Source: Paguma larvata (Eukaryota; Chordata; Mammalia; Carnivora; Viverridae). From it: a DNA stretch of 64,000 nucleotides. Every line of letters starts with the position of its first letter. Position 1 is the stretch's first letter. Positions 33,171 to 45,060 of this stretch are shown piece by piece. The notes under the pieces were generated by a model. That model saw only the letters and a program-made list of their open reading frames with translations. It had not been told where the DNA came from and did no database searches. A program made the translations under genes and the position numbers. Location: contig CM057841.1 in assembly GCA_030068075.1 (NCBI GenBank), forward strand, positions 39,969,030 to 40,033,029, in the 5' to 3' direction.

Positions 33171-34340
33171 ATTATTATGCCCTGATGTTACATGAAGACT
33201 TTAAACAAAATGAGAAGTAGAACCAGTACCAATTGACAAACACAAGTGTCAGTCATATCCAAGCAGTTTAATAAAAGCAAAGATCACATGCCCATAAATG
33301 CCACACTAAAAATACTACTATTCATGACAGATTTGTATTGAGACTGAAGTCATATTGACTTCTCAATGCTGAAACAATATTAGAATCATCTAGAAGCTTT
33401 AAAAAATATCCATGGGCAAGTCCTTTTGAGGCCAGTTAAAATAGAATTTTTGGGGTACCACTTTTAAGTATTCCAACACCAGTTGATTTGGAGTTAGGGA
33501 AGGACCAGTTTATGAAGAGTTTTGAATTCCGAAAATAGTTATTATTTCAGGAGGGAGATGGGAGTAGAAAATGTTCTAGCTGAGAGTACATCTTTTCACC
33601 CCACGTGCTGACCTCTGCTGTCTTCCTGGGTCAGAATAAATAAAATTCTAGTTTTCTCCATTTCTTAAAGTTGATATAAATACTTTTCCCATGACTTGAT
33701 TATTCCAATTCTTATCTCTCACTGGCAGCAACCCCAATTCTATTTAAAAGACAATCATTTCCATCCTCACCTTAAATCTCTCTTTTTGTCTGTCTGGCTA
33801 AATATTCAAGAAATGCATTCAGAAATGTTTAAGATCTTGGTTATTAAGATCATCCCAACATTGTCAGGTAAAATTAAAGAAGAAGTAAACAAAATTTAAT
33901 TTGTTTGTTCTCAGTATAGCTTTATTTCTTTCAGTTTTAGGCATGACTTTCCATTTCTTTTCATGGAGTAAGGGCCAGGAATGTGTGTGAGCTCAAAGAC
34001 TGATTTAACTCTCCCATCATTGAAGTATGCCATATCTTTCTCTGAGCAGAAACTACTAATAAGAGTAATCTTTTGGGGGTGATTTAAACATGTCCTTGGA
34101 AGAGATTTCCCAGTGTCCTTGGAAGAGATGTCTCAGTGGTAGGTCAACTGGGCTAGGAGACAGTGATTGTCAGTTAACAGGGGGACCATTTACAAATCAA
34201 AGTGTTTATACAATCTTCAGTTCATTAAAGCCTGCTTTCTATACGTAGACTTGGTCAGTACCCAGTTGTTTTAGTTGTGTTAATTTAAGTGGTTCATGTA
34301 ACTCAGGCTTCTCCTCTGTTAGAGATACAGGAAGACAGGA
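33171..34340. other. Unclassified sequence with a MER5-like scrap and a tandem duplication
   Basis: At about 33,375-33,505 'TTAGAATCATCTAGAAGCTTTAAAAAATA' resembles a hAT/MER5-type fragment. A 23-bp unit is duplicated in tandem at 34,092-34,137. No gene is seen. Confidence 0.4.
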
Positions 34341-34860
34341 GCATGCAATGAAGGGAGAGGGGCTATTCTGAAAGAGGCCATGGTCCATCTATGCATGTTT
34401 GGGAGGGAGATGTAAATAGGAACTAACAAATGCATGACTTCAAGGTACATGCCAAATATGGCAGGGAAGGCTTTTCTGGAACACTATGGAACAACATCTA
34501 ACTCAATCTCACTAAAGACCTGTTTGAGGAGGCAATCTTGAATTGAGTTTTACAGGGCTTCTCTATACTGAAAACATAGGAGCACAGCCTATGTGCAAAG
34601 GTCTGGAGAGGAGAGAAAACAAGGTTTGGGGCAGAGGTTGAAATAGCGTGGGGTGACATGAGTGAGTCAGATATATGGGCTAAGAACGCATTGCAGGCAT
34701 TTTTGTGATAGGAGCGTGGCTTTTATCCTGAAGGTTTTATAAAAACATTTCAGGTCTTTAAGCAGGAGAGTGGTATGATTCAGTTTGAATCTCAGGTAGA
34801 GAAGAAGGCTCTTTTGAGAACTACATTTAAAAGTCACCTGTTGAGATCAGAAATAAATGA
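34341..34860 (+). repeat. Ancient mammalian dispersed repeat (middle part)
   Basis: 'CTATGTGCAAAGGTCTGGAGAG', 'GGCTTTTATCCTGAAGG' and 'CTTTAAGCAGGAGAGTGGTATG' follow in order the middle of the unnamed family also seen at about 46 kb. Heavily diverged and non-coding. Confidence 0.5.
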
Positions 34861-35989
34861 GCAAATCGTTGAGAGAATTCCACATCATATCATGTAAGGA
34901 ACAGATAAAAGAGCTTTGACAGATTTTAGGCTGGAAGGGGTAGGATCAGTGTAAGACATCTGGCACCACATGGGAGAGGGAGAACATTTTTTATTTGTAA
35001 TTCCTAGGCACCAAAAAAACCTATTAGGTTTTTGAGATGTATTTGAGTTCCACATTAAAAATAATAATAACAACTCTGGACGTTTGGAGTTGTCCTAAGA
35101 TGGGATGGTTCATAAGTTGCTTCTGATTGATCACTGGTTGGAGACAGAGGTGCAAATATTCAATCAGTTTAGTATAGGCTAGGTATATTTATGTCATTTG
35201 CAAAACACTGTGCCTTCGTGGAGAACTCTGGTCACCATATGTGGCCACCACAAAATGTGCTGATGAAATAAACCGCAAAAGGGTCACTAGCAGAGCAACC
35301 TCCCTCAAGGGCTGAGATGGAAGTTCAGATAATGAGAATTCTTTGTACTCATTGTGGACACAATCTTTCAATTAGAAGCAAATAACGAAGCAAAGGTCCT
35401 TAAAAATCTGTGGCCTTCAACTTGTAACCAAAAGGACATGATTCAAAGAGTTCTTGATTGGATCCTCCTGGTAAGGGAACTTACATCATTTTTTCCACTG
35501 ACTGTCATGATTCACAGGGCACAGATTCATCTTTACAACTGCATTTATTGAACATCTTTCTTTTATTTTTTTTCCAGAAAATTGGAGGTAAAATACGGCT
35601 CCTGAAATGGTGCATTTTAATAGAAAGGATATTTCACAGTGCAACAAAAATAACAGTTGCATATGTATTTGTGTATATAATAATATGTGATATGTGTAAT
35701 ATAAGTCTTTAATACGTCACCTTATGATCTATAATATTCTAGAGAAGATGGGAAGGGATATGAATAATCTATGGGTATGAATAAAAATAATATTTATGGT
35801 AATTGTTAGAAAAATGAGGGAGTGAATGGAATTCAAATAGCTCTTCCTACAGTTTAATACCACGTCAGTAACAAATATGGGCCAATTTGGTGCCCAGCCA
35901 AACTGAGATATAGAATCAATTTCCTTGACGTTTCACTTGACTTAAAGTTTCCTGTAAATCTTTTCTTTTCAGTATTATTAAAAAAATAA
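34861..35989. other. Unclassified sequence
   Basis: No gene or repeat is assigned. A pyrimidine tract followed by CAG at about 35,558-35,577 resembles a splice acceptor, but no convincing exon follows. Confidence 0.45.
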
Positions 35990-36052
35990 TAATTGACTTC
36001 CATCAGTATATAAGTTTAAGGTGGATAGCATGATGGTTTGATTTACATATAT

Positions 36053-36263
36053 ATGTTTTAATTAAACATTTTTAAATGTTTATTTATTTTTGAGAGAGAG
36101 AGTGCGAGCAGGGTAGGTGCAGAGAGACAGGGAGACACAGAATCTGAAGCAGGCTCCAGGCTCTGAGCTGTCAGCACAGAGCCCAATGCATGGAGGGAAC
36201 AAACCATCACATCAGGACGTGAGCCAAAGTGGGACACAAACTATTGAGGCACCCATGTGCCCC
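36053..36263 (-). mobile_element. CAN-SINE inserted in L1M
   Basis: The tail complement, GA-rich linker, 'GGCTCTGAGCTGTCAGCACAG' and the degraded head complement are present. A perfect 14-bp duplication, tgatttacatatat, lies at 36,039-36,052 and 36,264-36,277. Confidence 0.93.
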
Positions 36264-36772
36264 TGATTTACATATATTTTAAAATGATCGCCACAGTTGA
36301 TTTAGCTAATTTCTGCCTTTATCTATCTATCTAGGTAGACAGTTACCTTTAGATAGATATATAAATGCAGTAAAAGAAATAAAGAAAAAAAAAAAAAAGA
36401 AAAGCATTTTTTCTTGTGGAGAGAACTCCTAGGATTTAGTCTCTTAAAAACTTTCCCATCTGTTGTATAGCAGTGTTGGCTATAGTCATCATGTTGTGCA
36501 TTGCATCACTAGTACGTATTTATCTTATAACTGCAAGTCCGTACCTTTTGATTACTTTCCCTAGGTCCCCCTCACACACCCTCTGTCTCTGGTAACCACA
36601 AGTCTGACTTCTTTTTCTATGAGTTTTGATTTGTTCTGAAGATTCCACATATGAGTGAGATCATATAGTATTTGTCTTTCTATTTCTGACTTATTTCACT
36701 TAGTATAATGCCTTCAAGGTCCATCCATGTTGTCACAAATGGTATGATTTCCTCATTTTTTATGACTGAAAT

Positions 36773-36793
36773 GCGCGCGCGCACACACACACG
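36773..36793. repeat. (GC)n(AC)n alternating repeat
   Basis: A CpG-dense alternating purine-pyrimidine run inside the L1M ORF2 remnant, at a place where L1 normally has a TATACACA-like stretch. Confidence 0.9.
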
Positions 36794-37239
36794 GTATTTA
36801 TCCATTCATACATTTTCAAACACTTAGGTTGTTTACGTGTCTTGGCTATTGTAAATAATGCTGCCATGAACGTGGGACAGACATCATTTTGAGTTAGTGT
36901 TTTCGTTTTCTTTGGATATATTCTCAGAAGTAGAATTTCTGGATCATATGGTAGTTCTGTATTGAATTTTTAAAAGATTCTTCATGCCGTTTGCCATAGA
37001 GGCTACCAATTTACAATCCCACCAACAGTGCACAAAAGTGCTGTTTTCTCTACATCCATGCCATCATTTCTCTTTACTTGTCTTTTTGATGTGGCCATTC
37101 CAACAGGCAAGATGTGATACCCCAGTGTGGTTTTAATTTGCACTTCCCTAATGACTAAGAATGTTAAGGTTCTTTTCATGTATCTGTTGGCCTTTTATAT
37201 ATCTTTAGAAAATGTATATTCAGTTCCATTGATCATTTT

Positions 37240-37436
37240 TTTTTAATTTGAGAGGGAGGAAGAGAGAGTATATACAAGTGGTGGTGGGGAGCAGAGGGGA
37301 TGAGAGAGAGAGAATCTTAATTAGCTCCATGCTCAGCCTAACATGAGGCTCAGTCCCATGACTAGGGTCATGACTTGAGCCAAAATCAAGAGTGGGATGC
37401 TTAACCAACTGAGCCACACAGGCACCCCTTTTTTTC
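37240..37436 (-). mobile_element. Older CAN-SINE inserted in L1M
   Basis: The head complement 'GAGCCACACAGGCACCCC' is at the right and the GA-rich linker at the left. A perfect 14-bp duplication, ccattgatcatttt, lies at 37,226-37,239 and 37,437-37,450. Internal divergence is notable. Confidence 0.92.
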
Positions 37437-37746
37437 CCATTGATCATTTTAATTGGTTATTTGATATTTTACTATTGAGTTGTATGAGTTTATTACATTT
37501 ATTGGATATTAAATTCTTAGAAGTTTATGACATTTTTGGATATGAAACCCTTTTTGGTTTGCAAATATTTTTTCCCATTCTGTAAGTTTTATTTTTCCCT
37601 TTGCTGATGGTTTCTTTTGCTCTGAAGATTTTTCATTTGATATAGTCTTGCCTGTTTATTTGTTTTATTTTATTGCTTGTGCTTTATATAAAAAAAATCA
37701 TTATTAAGACTTATGTCAAAAAGCTTCCTTCTATGTTTTCTTCTAC

Positions 37747-39150
37747 TCTGGAGGGAGAGGGGGTTGTTTCCAATGTCCTGTCCTCTAGATCACTGATTCT
37801 TTCTTCTGCATGGTTTAGAACCTCTGTTAAAACTCTCTATTTTAATTCTTCAGTTCAGCAATTGCATTTTTCAGCTCTAGGATTTCTGAGTTTTGTTTGT
37901 TTGTTTGTTTGTTTTGATGGCTGCTATTCCCTGTTAGACTTCCTTTTTTGTTCATGCATTGTTTTCCTAATTGTGTTTAGTTCTCTTTGTTTTCTTTAAG
38001 TTCACTAAACATCCTTAAAGGGACAATTCTGAATTCTTTGCCCAACAGTTCATAATCTCCATTTGCTTAGGTCAGTTACTGGGTTTTGTTAGTTTTGTTT
38101 CATGGTGTCATATTTACCTGAAGTTTTTTTTTTTGTGTGTGTGGTTTTTTTTGTTTTTTGTTTTTTTGTTTTTTTGTTTGTGTCTGTGAATAGGAGTAGG
38201 AGTAATTGAACTCCTCTCCCAGGATCTATAGGTTTGCTTGGCAGATACAGTTCACCAGTCACCTTTGTTTGGGTTCCTAGATATATCTGCTTGTATTGTT
38301 TTGGAGGGGGTGGGGTCTTCTGTTATGGTCTGTTTGGGGGCAAGGGAACAGCTTGACCTCTGAAGTGGGTGGGGGCTGGCTACTGGTGAGAACAGTTAGA
38401 TAGGCCTGCTAGCTTGGTTCTCTACCCAAGTGAGCCTGTATAACAGACTCCATGGTTGCCTGAATTCTCTGTTCAGATTTACTAGATAGTCACAACTGAG
38501 TACTACATTCAGTTATAGTTGGGGTTTTGAATTAGCAGGGCAGCAAGATGGAACCCAGAACCTATACACCTCATTGTTTGGGGACCAAAATCAGGCCAAA
38601 ATATGCACTAAATTTGTGGTCTGGTGGGACTACTGGTTTTGTTCTTCAGATCGGGAAGGCTTTGCTCAACTACATATGGCTGTTGGAAGGGCTGTGCAAC
38701 TGATCACACAAGCCTAAGGCTGTAATGAGCCATGAGTGGGGCTATGAATTAGATTCCCTGCCCAGGCATAGTGGAAGAAACAGTTCTAAAGCCAGTGAAC
38801 CTCTTTGTTCCTTGTCTTAACTCAAGTTGAACCACTCCCCAAAGTCCCTTGGCTTAACAGGACCACTGACTTTGTTTTCCAAACTATGGGCTCTGCATGC
38901 CTTTCTATAGGCTCTGGCAACATTGGGCTGCACAGTTTCCAGGACTGTCACCAGCCATCTGGTTGGATGGGGTGGAAAGACGCTCTCCACAGTGAGTGTG
39001 ATTCAGCTCCTTGCCTGGGCTTGGGCAAAACAGACTCTAGGGCCAGCAAAACTCCTCATTTGAGGATATGAATCAGGCGTATCCCCGCCGAGTTCCCTTG
39101 TCAGATAGTGACCCCAACTTGGTTCTGCCACTTGACATTTATAATCAGTT
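37747..39150 (-). mobile_element. Probable L1M 5' region, joined to ORF2 end
   Basis: The text 'ATCACTGATTCTTTCTTCTGC', 'TTAATTCTTCAGTTCAGC' and 'ATTCTGAATTCTTTGCCCAAC', followed by G+C-richer promoter-like sequence, resembles the reverse complement of an old L1M 5' region. If so, most of ORF2 and perhaps ORF1 are missing between this and the upstream segment. An 88-codon plus-strand frame at 38,805-39,071 is antisense to it and not a gene. A T/G-rich simple tract lies at about 38,126-38,182. The assignment is from memory and moderate only. Confidence 0.5.
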
Positions 39151-40059
39151 TACAGTTACAACCATGGAACCAGTGTAAAATCACATTGTGCTGAGGAAAA
39201 ATTTTAGAGCACTGTACTTGGGATCAATTAGGTTGGCATACAAAATTGACAATATTTAAACATTTTATCCTATAAAATGGCAATTTCTAGGGTTCACAGT
39301 AAGAGAAGTTTCAATTGGTGTTTACTGGAATACAGAGAGTTGAGAATTATTCAACTCTTAAATAAGTTATTCAACTCTTAGAATATAAACTTTCCTTATC
39401 TGTTAAATATGGACAATAGCAACAACCTGCTAGAGATGTTGTGTGTATTAAATGAAACACCAGGTGGGAAAACACTTTGAAAATGGTGAAGTCATTTGGA
39501 TTGCATTAGCATCCTCAAAAACCCCAACGAGATTGGTGGGTTTATAAACTTTCACTCCCTACTGGCTAAGTGATATCTTGGTTAGAATACACAGGAGTTT
39601 ACATGTTTTTATTTCCTTCTGGATGTGATATGAGTTCTCTTTAATTTAGTGTTTATTCTCAAAGCTCTTTTCCTCTTTCCTCAGACTTACCATACAGATT
39701 TCTTCTGAATGGGTAGGATATTTATACATTTCATTAACAATATGTACTCAGGCTTTCTGTTTTGTTCATCCAGTAAAAGGCTCAGTAGAAAATGTTCTTG
39801 AGGATGTTCCCCTTGCCATTGGGGAATGGAAATTAATTCTCTCACTGTTTCTAAGAGCTTTAAGCATTTGTTTTGTTTAGGAGTCAAACATCTGTGCTGG
39901 ATTTTATTATTGTTAATGTGCTTTGGCCCTTTATATCCGGGTGATACATTTGACAAACATTTGTCAGACAGAACTTTCAACAAATCTAGTCTGGTACCAG
40001 CCTCCTAAGAGGTCTTTTGGTTGTCAGCTTCTGTCTCCCTTAAAATCTGTTGTCCGGCC
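39151..40059. other. Unclassified sequence with a MIR remnant
   Basis: 'CTTATCTGTTAAATATGGACAATAG' at about 39,395 and 'ACACTTTGAAAATGGTG' are MIR-like (plus strand, about 39,370-39,500). The element 'TTATTCAACTCTTA' is repeated at about 39,346 and 39,368. No gene is found; opposing frames at 39,687-40,008 have no known domain. Confidence 0.45.
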
Positions 40060-40625
40060 TACCTGCAGAGTCTAATTTCTGATTATGAATCAGATCACAA
40101 CATCCTCTCTCTAAGAAGAATCTTGCATGACTCCCCAGTGCTCCAAAGGTTAAGGTCTCACTTTATGGCTCATTGTACATGGCCTTCTTAAAACACAAGT
40201 TAGTGACAGATTATCTCTTGTGTCTCACCTCCAGAAAGGGATCCAAGTTACTAAACTCTTTACCATTCTCTGAGTACTCTCTCACAAGCTTCTCTTTGAC
40301 GATTAACAACCAGCTCCTCTACCTGGGATGACTTTCCTGTCTTCTGTGACTAGCAAAATCAGTGAATTTTTTGGACTTTTTTGACTAGCAAAATCATTCT
40401 TCTAAGACAGCTCAAATACCATTGCTGTGTGAAATTCTTTTCTCATCCCTGAGGCAATTAATCATTTATTCCTCTCTGTTTCCCATGGAACTGTGCTGAT
40501 GCTTTCTATTGTGATTATACTTTTACTTACCTGTTTCTCTTTATCTAGTTTGTGACCTGCTATAAAGCAAGGACTCTTACTTACTCATCTTTGCCTCCCC
40601 AAGGCCTAGATAATCACTGATTTTT
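40060..40625 (+). mobile_element. L2 LINE 3' region
   Basis: L2 segments occur in order: 'TTGCATGACTCCCCAGTGCTC', 'ATTGTACATGGCCTTCTT', 'AGACAGCTCAAATACCATTGC', 'TTTACTTACCTGTTTCTC' and 'TCTTTGCCTCCCCAAGGCCTAG'. The sequence TGACTAGCAAAATCA is duplicated at about 40,348 and 40,381. No intact reading frame remains. Confidence 0.75.
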
Positions 40626-41474
40626 TTAAGGGTAAATGAAGGGTAATTTTCTCCTGCTTTTATGAACGGGAAGTTTCTACTGCTAATACTGCCTAAACAA
40701 TTCACAATGAAGATTCCTGATTATTCAGTGAATATTCAAAATGTCTGAATGTTCCAGAGAAGAAAATTACTGAAATCTTTCCAAGAGGAAAGGAAATTTC
40801 AGATATATGATTTCTTATGCTCCGGCAGGGTGTATATAGGGACTCCCTCCTCACATCTGAGCATCAACAGAGATGCCCTGTTTTGGTATATGAGAATAGC
40901 TTCTAGCATTTGAACTTATCACTGGCTTAATGAGATGCTGTAGATGTTTGGTGTTATTCAATTAATAGCAGCCCCAGCATATTCAGATCACAGAGAATGA
41001 TTGTCTAACTGCATTCTCCCTCGGGAAAAACATATCTGTATTAGTTGGTTTATTTAAGAGGATTCAGTTTTAAGAGGATAGTGTTGAGCTACAACTTTCC
41101 CATAAATGGGAGACCACAGAGATGAGGGACAGACATGACATATTAATGTAATAGTTAAACAAACTGGAATAATTAAATGAAAGTGAAGAATAAGAGAGTG
41201 TCCATATATTCAGATTTGAGCCCAAATATATGACAGGTTGACACAGGAAACAGCAAGGGGATGCACGCCTCCATGTTCTAGAAGGGAGGGGCATGCAATA
41301 CAGAGAGAGCATAATGTTTTTGCATAACAGGGAAGCAGGTTTCATTAACAAGTGAGCAACTGAATTTTCCAAATGAAATAGTTACCTGACCTTCTATGCT
41401 GGAGATGACCAATCATATGTACGGCATTTCTAATGGAGGGGATTGGATAAAAACCAATGTTTCATGAACATTAT
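40626..41474. other. Unclassified sequence
   Basis: A 100-codon minus-strand frame at 41,070-41,372 has no recognisable domain. No repeat is assigned. Confidence 0.4.
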
Positions 41475-41620
41475 TATATATATGAATTACCTGGGGTCTT
41501 GGTTAAATGTCATTTCACATTTAAGAGATCTGGAGTGGGTCATAAGAATCTTGATTTCTAACATTCTTAGGTAAATCTGATACATTTGGTCAGTGGTACG
41601 TACTCTAAATACTAATGCAC
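41475..41620 (+). mobile_element. MER5-type hAT remnant
   Basis: 'GAATTACCTGGGGTCTTGGTTAAA', 'GGAGTGGGTCATAAGAATC' and 'TGATTTCTAACATTCTTAGGT' follow the MER5A order, but the terminal repeats are worn. Confidence 0.6.
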
Positions 41621-41649
41621 TTGATAATATGGAAAAGTGACAGTATTTC

Positions 41650-41875
41650 AATATTGTTAGAATCATAGATTCGAGAATCAGAAAGCCATGATTGTGAGTT
41701 TTAGTCTGGTATACCTTTGGTAAATTTGTGTATTCTGTCTGAGCCTTACTTTTCTCATCTGAAAATGGGGATGCTATCGTATTGTCTTGATCCAGATTAA
41801 ATTAGAAGATATATATAGAACATACGATGTAATGCATCACATAGTTAGCTCATAAACAATGTTAGTTATTTATTT
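41650..41875 (+). mobile_element. MIR SINE, nearly full length
   Basis: 'GAGAATCAGAAAGCCATG', 'GAGCCTTACTTTTCTCATCTG', 'AAAATGGGGATGCTATCG' and 'AGCTCATAAACAATGTTAG' follow the MIR layout. Confidence 0.8.
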
Positions 41876-43269
41876 CAGGTTTAACAATATTTACCTTCCA
41901 TTTATAGGATTATATTATTCTGATTTGTTTATAAATGTATCAGAATAGTAAAAAGACACAATGTGAAAACCACAATGTGAAAATCAATGACAGTCATTTT
42001 ATTGTTCTGATAATAACTTTAATAAACTTGAGCCACCTCAGGCCGGTGCACAATTATCCATCTGGTGAACAACTCTTCATCCTTCCAAATGCAACTAAAA
42101 GATTCAACATACCATCTATTCTCTGCCTTCCCAATCATAATTAGAGAATTATCACTCAAATATTTGTCCCTTTGCTAAACTTACTGCATCCATCTCTTAA
42201 AGCATAATCATAAAGTTATGAAAAGAACCACTTGACTGTTTCTTCTCTTTTGAACTGGGAATTTCTTGGATTTAGGGACCAAGTCTTATCATACATTGTA
42301 TCCCCACCATCTCTCTCTAACATGTATCATGATAAATTACTGACCTTTCAGAACAATCAATGAGTAAAAAACATAGATGAATATTCAAATTGATAATGAA
42401 AGGGGGAAAAGTCAGTCCTTGGTGTTCACATTTTCCTTTCATACTCTTCCTGCCTTGTTCTGGAATGCTCTATTATATGGAGGTGGGGTTTTGCCTCTAG
42501 ATACTCTGACAATACACTTTATTAAGAGGTTTTCAACAAACAGATTTAATACTTCTGTTTGAGGCGTTTGCCTTTTAACCAAGGTCTATAGTAGATATGC
42601 AGATACCTATGAAGTTCTATAACCGTGTGAGAGCAGACTAGGAATTAAGAGAGGGGATACATATTTGGAGCAAGTGCAAGTCAATTCACATACTCTCCAA
42701 ATGATAAGTAGTCAACTCCATTCATTCATGAGGTCAGCCTGCACTGATTCAAGAATAAAAATTAGGAGTAAAGAATTTCCCCTATTTGTGCTTTTTCTAC
42801 TACTTTCTTATAGGAAGACACTTTTTTTGGCACCAACTACAGGCATAGTCCACTCAACCGCATAGCCTTATACAAAATGTGAGTGAGCATCCTTTCAGAA
42901 AATCCAAATGGCTGGGAAGTTAAGTATCCATTTCAAAGGACTTTTAGAGGTCATCTAATCCATCTCTCTGTCTCTAGAGATAATGGCTTTCATAACACAG
43001 GGAAGTCTCATGTTCGGAGCATCCTTATGGACTGAGAAATTTTGGTTTGCAAATTTCTCTCTCTCTTTTTTCTTTTTATTTTTTTTCCAAATACTTTACA
43101 TTAGTACACAAGAAAATAAGGCCAGGCATAGTCCTTCCCCTGTCCTGCTGACTGTGACAGCTACTAGAATTGCAAGCAGAGTAGAAATATCAATCTCTGT
43201 AACTTCTAACGAAATAAACTAAAAACAGTAGGAAAAAAATGTGGGGTTTTTTTTGTTTCTGTAATGATG
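41876..43269. other. Unclassified sequence, possible L2 scrap
   Basis: At about 42,250-42,370 the text around 'CATTGTATCCCCACCATC' is L2-like. Several 60-80 codon frames are present without known domains. No gene is supported. Confidence 0.4.
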
Positions 43270-43500
43270 ATGTTAATGCTAGTAATTTATAGTAGTTACT
43301 ATTTATTAGGTATTTATTAGGCACTAATAAATAGGTATTTATCATTTTCATTCATTTTTCATCTTTATTAAACTTGTGAGAAGTGGGTATTATTTTACCA
43401 CTTTAGATAATAGGGAAATTGCCTTGGAGAAGTTAAGTAGAATAATTAATGTTAGATCTCTGTGCCTACAAAGTCCTCCTCTGCACTTCAAACTCTATGT
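43270..43500 (-). mobile_element. MIR SINE
   Basis: 'TAGTTACTATTTATTAGG', 'GTGAGAAGTGGGTATTATTTTACC' and 'GAGAAGTTAAGTAGAATAATT' are in the reverse-complement MIR order. A short 'TAGGTATTTATTAGGCACTAATAA' stretch includes a local duplication. Confidence 0.7.
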
Positions 43501-43539
43501 CTCCCTGCCCACGGAAGCATTGTGATATTTGTTTCCAAG

Positions 43540-43592
43540 ATGGCGGCATCTTTCGTGGAAAATCCTGGAGATCATACAAAGATACATTGGAG
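43540..43592 (+). other. Candidate first coding exon (weak)
   Basis: An ATG in a strong Kozak setting (A at -3, G at +4) lies in CCAAGATGGCGGC, which is also a YY1-type site. It opens 17 codons, MAASFVENPGDHTKIHW, followed by AG and a donor-like GTAAAC. Without splicing the frame stops one codon later at TAA. Phase fits the candidate exon at 45,061-45,135. I do not recognise the protein. There is no CpG island. Chance is a real alternative. Confidence 0.15.
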
Positions 43593-44375
43593 GTAAACTC
43601 TCCATAAAGAATATGTATCTCTTTGAATCTTAAATGTTAACAACAATAGTGATTTTTCTCAGTTCTCTGGCAAATACCTTAGAGGTAGAATCAGCAGATT
43701 TCCCTACATGTCTCTGTGAAGCTGCTCTTGGGGTTTCCTTCTCAGTACTGGACACTAAATTCTTTAAATAGCCCTGCCTGTTTTGTGGCTCTCATTATAG
43801 TTCCCTCCCTAGGGTCTGTAGGTTGAGACTGTGGGAACCATATGGCTGAGTGTAAGTTTAACCCTTGAACAAGATAGTCAGCAGAGGCCAGAACTAGGGT
43901 ATGCAAAAATAACCATCTCTTCTGTGGCCTTACTTAATACAGCTCTCTAGCTTTTCCCTTGCCCTTGAATTAAGAGACCTCTAACATATGGATGTTTTTG
44001 GTATTTTTTTTTTAATTTTTCTATGTTAAGTACAGCTGAGCCCGTTGAGAGTCTGGCAGGCCCAATGCCCAAGTTTGTAAGTGAAATTGGATGGCCTGGC
44101 TTTATATTCAACTGGTACATTTTTTTTCTTATTTCTCCTTTTAGAAAAATCAATAAATGGTTTATGATGCCTTTCAAAGAGATTGAATGAGTGGAAATCA
44201 GGTTTAGCCATATTAGGGCAAATAACAACCCAATTTCAAATATTGTATCTTGTCCCCAAGTTGTATATTAGGTCAATATTTCCTGATTTTTGATTAGGGA
44301 GATATACTTTCCTCAGCTGGCATGATAACAATTTTTTGAACATCAAGTTTTGACCTAGCATGTAGAATTAGATAG

Positions 44376-44377
<2 letters not shown>
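43593..44377. other. Unclassified sequence
   Basis: No assignable repeat. Overlapping minus-strand frames at 43,947-44,228 have no known domain. Confidence 0.45.

Positions 44378-44415
<38 letters not shown>
44378..44415. repeat. (GT)n microsatellite
   Basis: About 19 uninterrupted GT units, followed by a TA/TG-rich patch up to about 44,470. Confidence 0.95.
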
Positions 44416-44417
<2 letters not shown>

Positions 44418-44504
44418 GCACATGTGTGCATATGTATATATATTCTTACATATGTATATGCATATATGCAGGTATGTATGCACATAATATATCTCTATCT
44501 TTCT

Positions 44505-44640
44505 GTGCAGATAAGTGATGTTCTTATTATGCTCCCACTACACAAATGGGAAAATCGAAGCTTACAACTTTCTCAAGACCTATTGGTTTTGAGTAGCTAA
44601 GACTTCAATCTTGTAGTCTGGCTTTAAAGCATATTGTCAT
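44505..44640 (-). mobile_element. MIR SINE fragment
   Basis: 'GCTCCCACTACACAAATGGGAAAATCG' followed by 'AAGACTTCAATCTTGTAGTC' is MIR in reverse complement. Confidence 0.6.
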
Positions 44641-45060
44641 TGTTTTCTATCTTTTTACTTCCTCCAACTTATTTTTAAGTACAAAAAATTATTTCTTCAC
44701 CTTGGCTTATTCCCATTGATAACATGCCCTAGGCTCCTGGTCATCTGAGTACAGATGTCTGGTGAAGGGGTAACTTACTCACTTTGTTTACAGCCCTTTG
44801 TCCATGTTGCCCAGCTTCCTGCCCTTCCTAGACCTTTCCTAATTCCTTAAATTCTAGCTCCTGGGAGATGTGAAATCACACATCAGACACCTGAGCTGGT
44901 GCCTACCAGAAGAGCCATGATTGATTGCTATGCACTAATTACTTAGAAGGTTTGGGAGTGGGTGCAAGAAAAGAGGTGATCACAGAACAGTTAAAAAGAG
45001 ATTTGTTTCTCTTTTCGCTGCTCCCCTGTCATGTGCAAATGTCTTTTGGTTTCCTTTCAG
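44641..45060. other. Unclassified sequence
   Basis: No repeat is recognised. It ends in a pyrimidine-rich stretch TTTGGTTTCCTTTCAG, which looks like a splice acceptor. Confidence 0.45.

Larger units (their letters stand above)
35990..37746 (-). mobile_element. Old L1M: 3' UTR and ORF2 C-terminal part
   Basis: On the plus strand the 3' UTR comes first ('AAAATGATCGCCACAGTTG', 'TTGTGCATTGCATCACTAG'). The reverse complement of the ORF2 C-terminal part follows, with 'TAGGTTGTTTACGTGTCTTGGC', 'CACCAACAGTGCACAAAAGTG' and 'GCACTTCCCTAATGACTAAG'. It runs to the stretch equivalent to 'CCTATGTTTTCTTCTA', where ORF2 stops abruptly at about 37,746. Reading frames are broken. Two younger SINEs interrupt it. 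Confidence 0.8.

Noticed and set aside
35558..35650. Possible exon after a splice-acceptor-like pyrimidine tract
   Set aside because: No convincing donor or meaningful frame follows, and such tracts are common in T-rich DNA.
38805..39071. 88-codon plus-strand open frame
   Set aside because: It lies antisense to a probable L1M 5' region and has no domain.
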